Of a stretch of 64,000 nucleotides of DNA, positions 56,834 to 64,000 are shown piece by piece. Under the pieces are notes generated by a model. It saw nothing but the letters and a program-made list of their open reading frames with translations. It had not been told where the DNA came from and did not search any database. The stretch lies in assembly GCA_021527695.1 (NCBI GenBank), contig JAKFAO010000009.1, forward strand, positions 1,302,001 through 1,366,000, given 5' to 3'. This stretch comes from Naematelia aurantialba (lineage: Eukaryota; Basidiomycota; Tremellomycetes; Tremellales; Naemateliaceae). The position numbers and the translations under genes were made by a program. Every line of letters begins with the position of its first letter. The stretch's first letter is position 1.

Positions 56834-57665
56834 GTCTTCCAGATATATCTAGGCGAGTGGGGATCGCAGGAAAATGTGCTCTGGTCAACAGGGACGTAGG
56901 TACGGTAGATACAGAGTGCGATGCAAGATGGAAAGACGATCCGCGGGATGAGTGATCTCACGAAGGGAAACAAAGCTTCATAGCAAAATCCATTGCGGAC
57001 GGTGACGGAGGCGGGACCGGCCCCGCGTCGGGCGGTGGGTTTTTGGTTCCACCCGTGCGGTGGCGAATGCGCGAACGGCAGTTACTGCTGCACCAGTAGT
57101 TTCAGTACGAACGAGTTGTGTCGGTATGCTGGGTATCTGGATAGTGCGTACTGCTTGCAGATGCGGATCATGCGTCAACTTTCACCTTTTCAAGGGACGA
57201 TCGACTAAATGGCTCTGGCTCCTGTGAGGCTCAAGATGTAGGAACGGCAGGAACATCCCACATGGGAGGAGACACATCGAGCAGGCAGGTTTCTTTCGTC
57301 TTGGACCGTCAGACTTGCGGACCTATGATACACATGCATCATTCTCCTGCGTTCATTCGTGCTTGCGTGCGCATTCCGGGCTTGAAGGACCGGCTTGTTA
57401 CACAGCTTCATCCTCCCGCACACGTCGCACTGCGTCACCCTGCTTTAACGTCCATCTTTCCTTCCTTTCCTTTCCTTGGCCTTCTCGCCATCTTGCGGGC
57501 TCCCATCTCCACATGCTTCCTTCATAAATCAGCCTCCCCATATACCGGTCCCTTGACAGTGGAGTCATCGGACAAGGCGTCATCCTCGTTGTTGTTCTGC
57601 TTCGTCCCGCATCTGTCCATGTCCAACTTCCCTCGGCAGGAGGACTGCCACTCGTTCACCATCCA
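56834..57665. other. Spacer upstream of FIS1
   Basis: 832 nt: FIS1 promoter side and 3' flank of the next minus-strand gene. TTCCTTCCTTTCC-type C/T tracts near 57450-57475. No supported gene; the plus frame 57262-57900 is antisense to the neighbour for a third of its length. Confidence 0.4.
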
Positions 57666-58638
57666 TCACTGCTCAGACGGTAGAACATTCCCATCCGGTG
57701 GGGGCGGTTTCGCCTCCAGTCCCTCTCCTCCCAAACTCCCAAGCCTTATAATCCGTTCGCCGCTCTTCGGGCCCTCGGTATTCCGCTGCAACTGGCCCGT
57801 CTTTGGGCCCGGACCCGTACCCGGACTAGTCGCCAGCACGCCCGTCTCCGCGATGGTAGGGTGCGACGCTGGTTCCACTGGTATCCCCGTATCGAGATAG
57901 GCACTATCGGCTGAAGGACCTGTTCCCAAGCCGCTGCTAGGGCCGTCGGAAGAGGCTGCACGTAGGGAAGGGGAGGCGGGACCGACAGGGTCAGACGCGG
58001 GGATTGGTATGGGTGCGGGTTGGTTGTTCAGTTTCGATGGGTCCAGAGGGGGAGAGGTGGCTTTGGCCCGCATGGTGTCGGGTGATGTGGACGAGGTGGA
58101 CATGACGGTGGGTGTTGAACCTTGGGTGCTGGAGAGCGCGACGAAGACAGTCTGAGAGTCTGGGATCTGGAAACGAGAAGAATGGAGAGTCACCCGAGCG
58201 TCACCGAATGGCTTGGGGGTGCGCTGAGAGGCGAGAAAGAAGATTGGTTGAGACTGCGCGCTGCTCGCTTCCTGAGAGGGTCGTTCTGACAAATTCGTGC
58301 TGAGAGTAAAGTCGAAAGCACGCAGCGTTGCGTGAGGTTCCAGCCAAGCAGCCCCAAGCTGTCGTCAAAGACTAGAGCTGCGCCGCGAAACGTCAGTCTA
58401 TGGAAGCTAGGACTGCGGTGTGCAGGAGCGTACCGCTTTGGCTGTGTAGCTTGAGACCGACCGTGCGATACCTCGTCTCGTTTGTCCGGACCACCGCGTG
58501 TTGTGATCTCGTCAGTGCAGAGGTATGTATTGCTGTCCGAATAATGCTCGGGGTAAGCAATAGAGAGTAGAAGACAGAAACACGGACGACTAGTCGCGCT
58601 GAAACTAGCTGAAACTATAAACCCGGGACCGATGACAT
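57666..58638 (-). CDS. Pro/Ser-rich orphan with globular N-terminus
   Basis: Not recognised. Proposed model: a 16-nt first exon MSSVP (ATG 58638), then DHNTRWSGQTRRGIARSVSS YTAKA, then an intron (GTACGC at about 58433 to CGACAG at about 58360) and a long exon LGAAWLEPHATLRAFDFTLS, QSQPIFFLASQRTPKPFGDA, RVTLHSSRFQIPDSQTVFVA, followed by a low-complexity Ser/Pro/Gly tail ending NVLPSEQ. The joins are in phase, but the first intron uses weak ends (GTTTAT...GACGAG), so the start is uncertain. The N-terminal 100 residues look like a small beta-rich domain. It lies 108 nt downstream of the DNA ligase on the same strand. Confidence 0.5.
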
Positions 58639-58746
58639 AGTGCCGCCAGAGAGGCGCGTGCGACTCTAGGTGGCAGTAAGAGATTGCAGGTGCCTCTTAA
58701 AACATCAGAATGCTGCTCACGCCCCCCTTAAGAGCGTCCGAGCGTA

Positions 58747-61049
58747 CTATACATCTCTCCTGTCCCCCCATATATGCTTTACCCTCGGAAATCGGAGACT
58801 CGAGACCTCTTTCCCCCTGTCCTCGGCCTGTGACTCTGCAAAGTACTGCACCGTCACCTCCTTTCCTATGATATCTTCCGGCCGCTCAGCAAATCTCAGC
58901 CGCTGTTCCGCTGTGAATCCCGACCCGACAGATACAGGATGGCCTTTGTGGGAGATCCATATATTCGCCATGGCGATGCGTTCTTCAAACACCCCATTGA
59001 TGGCTAGTCGCATCCGGTTCGTTTCTAGCGATTCGACCTTGTATTCAGCATCTTGCCATTTTTTAAACTTGCGAATATCCGTCCTGCAAAGAGATATCAC
59101 CGTCAGCATAGTCGAGCACAGCCTGACGTGCCTTGCAAGCGTGCTAATGAAGACAAGCTATCATACTCACGATCGTTTCCCCTTGTACGGCTTGTCGGCG
59201 CGGATGATCAGACCCTCCCACTGCTCCTTGCCAGCACGCTCCACCATCCCTTCCACCTCGGAGACACTCTTGACCTCCCATTGTGGCAACATGCGTAGCA
59301 TCTTCTCCCTCACACCCTGTCTCTCCAACTCCCCCTCCAGCCACGCTGCCAGCTGTTTCCCATCCTCTATTCTCGCGCCGAAAGTCTTCCCCAGGCCGGG
59401 CGCTGTTGACGCCTCCTTCTGTTCTACTTCGCACCAGGACAGGACATCAAAAAGGTAGTAAGCGGGATGCAAGGCCGGAAGAGAACGCCGCAGAGCCGAT
59501 ACCGCGGCATTGAAATCTTCCACCAAGTCGTCATCGTGCTGCCATAATGCTGATTCTGGAGAATCCTCAGACGGGATGTACACCTCGGATTTCTCATCAG
59601 GTCGTTTAGGCCGCATCAAGCACGCCTCTCCATCTAGCACAAGACGCTTGACGACGCCTCCATCCTGCTCTCTTATTCCCTTGGAATCTCTATCGAGCCA
59701 CTCTCGCAGCTGTGGAAAGGAGACAAGCTGGACCAGCTGTTTTTCCAGCTCGGCGAGCGAGGTGAACGGATTCCCGGTACGTGACACAAATGTCACGTCG
59801 GCGATCTGCAATGACTGGTCTCTGGTCGAGGGCACCAAAAAGTCTAGCAGGGAGAGGACGCGGAGGCCGTCTAGCTTACGCGAGGCATACCACTTGAGCT
59901 GCGGATCGTTCTGCTTGCTCTTCTCCAATTCGCGAAAGGGCGGTTCGATGGATTTGCCGAGGGCGACGGAGAATGCGGAAAGGCCTGCACTTATGGACCC
60001 TGTCTTCTTGTCGGAGAATATTGTCAAATATGACAGCGCACCCTGATCCGTATGTGCATCAAGTGCCTGCGAGGGCGCAGAAGATTCTAAGTTTGATACT
60101 GTGGTTGATGGAGTGAATTGCGACAGGCTGCTGCCAGGAGGTGTGCTGGGTGGTCTGGAAGGAAGATATGGTGCGGTTGTGTCTCTCACAAGTTCTGCAA
60201 GTCGACTTCGTGAATCGGACGATGGCGCGTGTGGGGTTGTCTTCGAACTTGAATCTCCTGGCCAAGCTACTGATAAAAGCGTCCTAGCGCCAAACCCAGC
60301 CGCAAGATTCCGATCTAAAAGCCTGTCGAATATGTCCACCGTACCATCTTGGAGAACACGGTGATGCGCCAGGAAAGATAGAACGAGGCCTTTGGCTGCA
60401 TTTCCAGTCACTTTACGGGCGGAGAGGAGCTCAAAGAGCTCTAAGAGGTTCTGCGGCGGAGGTTGAGCATCGAGATAAGTCTCCATCGGTTGACTGGAAA
60501 GGAACGAGATTTGCGACGAGGGTTTTGGTGATGAGGCTTTGTGCAATGTCGCTGAGGAGAGGTTTAACCTCAGCTGGGGATCGTACACGCTTACTATAGT
60601 CAGTCAACATCATCGAGAGGGAACGGCATCACGATGAGAGAGAGAAAAAAATGGGAAGAGAGAAAGAGGAGGTACAGAGATGAAAGGGGACAAGGGAAAG
60701 GGAAGACGGGAGAAGGGAGTAAGGGAACAAAAAGAGAACCAGAGATGACGCACAATTCAAGTAAGGAGCGTAATTGTGGATACTCGGCAATGATCTTGGC
60801 CTTGGTGACCTTACTATTTTCCTCTGACACCCGCGCCTGTAGCTCTCCCATCAGGAGCAGCGTCTCCCTGACCGAGAGGCTTGGACTGTCCACCTTTGTG
60901 CTCGAGTCTTTGGTCGAGGTCGAGTTCCATCGTGAGCTCGTTGATGTGAAGCGGCGGCAGCGAGTCCTTGAGATTGTTCTGGTCGTTGTGGGCACAGTGA
61001 GAATTTGCGTCGCTCCAACTGCCCTGCCAATCATATTCCAACCACTCAT
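58747..61049 (-). CDS. ATP-dependent DNA ligase, probable mitochondrial
   Basis: ATP-dependent DNA ligase of the small T7/phage-like type (PF01068 plus OB fold). Start ATG 61049. The N-terminus is basic, Ser/Thr/Arg-rich and poor in acid (NMIGRAVGATQILTVPTTTR TISRTRCRRFTSTSSRWNST), as in mitochondrial presequences. Then SVRETLLLMGELQARVSEEN, and after an intron of about 150 nt a helical N-domain (FELLSARKVTGNAAKGLVLS). Nucleotidyl-transfer motifs: I, YASRKLDGLRVL (KxDG, adenylated Lys); III, LVLDGEACLMRP and YYLFDVLSWC; IV, WEGLIIRADKPY; V, KGKRS joined to TDIRKFKKWQDAEYKV. The OB part has GFTAEQRLRFAERPEDIIGK and VTVQYFAES, ending FPRVKHIWGDRRDV. It is distinct from the larger Cdc9/Lig1, lacking its PIP box and long N-domain. 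Confidence 0.85.
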
Positions 61050-61550
61050 TGTGATATAGCCTATGCGCACGACCTCAGACAGTCACTTCGGCCTTCGTAG
61101 GCTGTACGCCTGTTGCAGTAGTGTATGCTGGGTACACCGTATATTCAACAACACCGCTCGGTGATGCTCCGGCCCGAATCACGTGATAAGATTAAATTCC
61201 TCGACCAAAAGTTGAGGGTATGTGCCGGAGTAAGGCTCGCGGCAATTTGATCACCTAATGGCACGCCTAACCCACCTCCAGCCTGTGATTCGCGTTTCTC
61301 CAACTTTCATACATATATATATATATATATATATATGCATCTCTACTTACGAGTTAATCGACTCTCTTGAGACTTAACCATCTCACTTTGACACAACAGT
61401 GTCGCGATTCACGTGCAAGTGCGATTTCATAACCAGACACACGACGAATCGCCCTGCATCTAACCTGGCGCCCGAAAACCCCTTCAGGCGGAACCGCTGT
61501 TTTGCAACCATGAATCTGCTATAATATTCTTACCCAACTACTCGTTACAT
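61050..61550. promoter_or_regulatory. Ligase promoter region with ATCACGTGAT and AT microsatellite
   Basis: 501 nt between the ligase start and the MFS gene stop. The perfect palindrome ATCACGTGAT spans 61178-61187, followed by GATAAG. An AT microsatellite lies at 61313-61336. No gene seen. Confidence 0.5.
61313..61336. repeat. (AT)12 microsatellite
   Basis: Twelve uninterrupted AT dinucleotides, read directly, in the spacer between the MFS transporter and DNA ligase genes. Confidence 0.95.
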
Positions 61551-64000
61551 CTAAAACTTAAGCCGGAAGTCCGGGTGAGCGTCGCCAACAGCACCGCCTT
61601 CGATCAAAGAGCGACGTTCAGCTTCGGTCATCTTGTCGCGCTTGATGTTGGTGCGGCGAATGTACCACATGAGGACAAACGCTCCAACCAGGGCACAGGT
61701 CATTGCGGCGAGAGACACCGCGTGCCCGAGCAAGTAACGCGGTTTGTCCTAAACGATGTTTAGGCGCATCATGCAAGACGGGAAGGCAGCATTACTGACT
61801 TGGGTACGATAGATCTGTCCACTAGAATCATCAGGTGCTGTACGTTGCGCAGAACGGGTGGAGAGGAGCAACCGCAATCGCAGGACGGCAAGATTGGGTT
61901 GAAGAACAGGGAGAACGACTGACCTGATGATACCTCCACTGTTGCCCATGGATTGCTGGAATGCCACCGACACGCTGCGCTTCATCTGCGGAGCGTGATT
62001 AATGTTGAGTAGCGTCATGTTGCCCTGGACCCATCAGCTCGGATTCTCTTCACGATGGTTGAAGCATCGATGAGGCAACTCACGCCGTCGGCAATGTACA
62101 GCCCGATTGCGACGAGGAATGTCATAGCATATTTGACGTTGTTCTTATCTGCGGGTACGCCCAGGAGTACGACATAGCCGATCCTACACCCGGTCAGTAT
62201 CTCCAGCACGCCACCAGGTAAAAGCGGGCTACTCACATATTCAGGATCATGGCAGGTATCATAAAGTGCAGTCGCGTCTGGTAGCGATCCATATATATGG
62301 CTGCAATGACGTAGGCGATGGCGGCGGCTGCGTACACCTTTACGCCAGTATCATCAGCAGACGTCTTGTGCAAGTCGGCAGATAAGGCTCACAGGCACAG
62401 TGAGAAGTTGAGCGTTGACACCGGTGTAGCCCTCCCCCAATCCGCTGATGATGACCGGGAGGAATGATGAAAACCCTGCATTGAACAATCAGCCCAGCTG
62501 TAACACAAGCAGAGTGCTAGCGAAACTAGCCGTTTGATACAGTCACTTTCTACAGTCCACACTTACCATAGAGGCAGATATCGCATGTGAACTGGATCCA
62601 GCCCGACATGTACACCTTGGGGTCCTTGAAAGTCCGGCTGAACTCTGAGCGCGTGAGGACCTTGTCGCCCATGTACTGAGCGCGCTGCAACTCGCGGATG
62701 GCAAAGACCTCGCGCTGCCTCGGGGTGAGGAACCAGGCGGTCTTTGCGTCGTTCGGGAGGAGAAAGTACACAGGGATGGCAATTGCCACGCTGATAACTG
62801 CTTCCATGATGTACTAGGCTACGGTAAGCCCTTGATTTCGAATGAAAAATTGAAAGACAGTAGTGGCCGGATTGAGGGAAGTGGAGTTGGAGAGGATGGC
62901 GGTGAAGTGGGAAATATGAAACGAGGCGGCAGGAAGCGGAAGCAACGACCGAGGGAAGAGTTATGGACGAGGCACAAGGAGACGAGAGACGGGAAGGGAA
63001 GAAAGAGGAGTCATGATGAAGGAGCAAGAAGAAACTCACGAGCCACTGCCAACCAGGCTTCCCGGCAAGACCGTCCATTTGCAAGAAGGCAAAAGCGAAC
63101 AATCCTCCGACAGCACCACTGAACATGAGAGATACAAACAGCGAGGCCATGCGTCGGGAAAGCTCTCGGCGCTTATAAAAGCCGCTGACTGCGTTTGTCA
63201 GACCAGTAGAGATTTGGTAACCAGTTAGGAAGTAACTTACGGTAGACGGTCAAAAACGGGAACAAGCCTGGAGCATGTCAGCCGGCCCGTCCTTGTTCAC
63301 GACCGATGCCTTCTGACCGCCAGATAACGACTAGGCGCCGGTGCCAGAGAAGCTTGAGGTGGAGAGGCTGCGGAAAGAGGACTGGGAAGGCTGTCTCAAA
63401 AACCAGACTCACCAGCCTCCATAAGACCAATGAGCAGTCGAGTGATAAGCAGACCCGCAAAACTCGTCATAAACCCGCCTGATAGGACGTTTAGCTCTTC
63501 CCCGAAGTAAGGGATGGAGGACATACTGCCAACCATGATGGCCGCCCATACTACACCACGTCAGCGGAGGACAATATGGGAGCATATACTAGGAGAGAAT
63601 GGGGCAAACGGCGAGGAAGGGAGGGAGGAACCAAGAGGCAGGGAAAGGAAGCTGGAGGGAAGCTGAACGACGCGACTCACCCACCATAATAGCTGGCACA
63701 GTAATGCGAGGCTGGAAAGTTCTGAGGAACAGGCTGACCGGGATCTCACACAGCACATACGTGACGTAGTAGATCGACACGCAGAGCGAAAGCTCGTCGC
63801 CCTTGAGGCCGATGGCGGTAGACATGCCTGCTGCTGCTGCGTTGCCAATGTTGCCTCTGAGATGGCGCTGGTTAGCGTATCATTGGGCGAGAGGACCGGA
63901 CGGGGGTGGCAATATATCAGGATAGCAGGACAGCAGGACAGCAGGATAGAAGGATATGGAGAAGCACAAAGAGGAGAGTCGGACTCACCGGTCCAAGGCC
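61551..64000 (-). CDS. MFS transporter, ACS (allantoate/nicotinate permease-like), partial
   Basis: Anion:cation symporter family of the major facilitator superfamily (Dal5/Tna1-like), plasma membrane. The 5' end lies beyond the right edge. From there: GNAAAAGMSTAIGLKGDELS, SIYYVTYVLCEIPVSLFLRT, AIMVGS-type segment, GGFMTSFAGLLITRLLIGLM EAGLFPFLTVYLSGFYKRRE, LFVSLMFSGAVGGLFAFAFL, YIMEAVISVAIAIPVYFLLP, FKDPKVYMSGWIQFTCDICL, VNAQLLTVPVYAAAAIAYVI, YVVLLGVPADKNNVKYAMTF, NMTLLNINHAPQMKRSVSVA, GNSGGIIRGQIYRTQDKPRY and HAVSLAAMTCALVGAFVLMW. It ends AHPDFRLKF. Many short introns, two of them (about 62830-63035 and 63560-63680) pyrimidine-rich on the sense strand. The 'NxxGxxxR.GQIY' region is typical of ACS members. 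Substrate cannot be told. Confidence 0.9.

Noticed and set aside
57262..57900. 212-residue plus frame
   Set aside because: Overlaps the Pro/Ser-rich minus-strand gene and contains no conserved segment.

Overview
This window is nuclear DNA from a fungus, most likely a basidiomycete yeast of the Tremellomycetes. That placement is inferred from style and families: short spliceosomal introns (about 35-60 nt, GTRNGT...CAG/TAG) interrupt almost every gene, intergenic gaps are small, and the gene set is typical fungal (RAD16, IST1, TAF6, RPC53, PHO81, IPP1, MRS4, FIS1, COP9 subunit). No prokaryotic operon, CRISPR array, rRNA, complete transposon or recognisable tRNA was seen. Exon joins were made by hand from splice signals and reading frame.

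Layout. 1-1206: repeats, no gene. 1207-5848 (-): RAD16. 6471-7918 (+): membrane protein like the bacterial 'Sensor' domain. 8851-12316 (+): PhoD-like phosphatase. 12317-13936: repeat-rich spacer. 13937-14553 (+): small orphan with a TATA box. 14762-16571 (-): IST1, divergent from 16863-19059 (+): TAF6. 19738-21630 (+): mucin-like single-pass membrane protein with a Tyr/Gly-rich tail. 22301-23802 (+): D-amino-acid oxidase. 24114-25678 (-): TPT1, divergent from 25849-27710 (+): RPC53. 28188-28895 (+): orphan with Cys/His end. 29938-31086 (-): fructosamine-3-kinase, divergent from 31534-35354 (+): PHO81. 36149-37006 (+): orphan. 37692-39485 (-): COP9 subunit 1, divergent from 39765-41144 (+): inorganic pyrophosphatase. 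41916-43022 (-): orphan. 43310-44748 (-): TatD-type hydrolase. 45034-45917 (-): unresolved multi-exon gene. 46162-47160 (-): NmrA-like. 47869-49169 (-): PhyH-like dioxygenase. 50008-51609 (+): zinc-finger/LysM protein. 52247-54425 (-): mitoferrin. 55493-56833 (-): FIS1. 57666-58638 (-): Pro/Ser-rich orphan. 58747-61049 (-): ATP-dependent DNA ligase with a mitochondrial-type N-terminus. 61551-end (-): MFS transporter cut by the window edge.

Themes. Three genes concern phosphate (PhoD-like phosphatase, PHO81, IPP1) and E-boxes (CACGTG) lie near the first two. Three act in or on mitochondria and sit within 9 kb (mitoferrin, FIS1, DNA ligase). The stretch of about 29-50 kb looks less GC-rich by eye than both flanks and holds most of the orphans. 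Many introns of 150-330 nt are strongly pyrimidine-rich on the sense strand and carry local tandem duplications. I did not find a plainly new multi-gene system. The strongest novelty candidates are the second (mitochondrial-type) DNA ligase, the open Cys/Thr-rich frame running into the mitoferrin gene, the repeat-expanded TPT1 insert, and the Sensor-like membrane protein.
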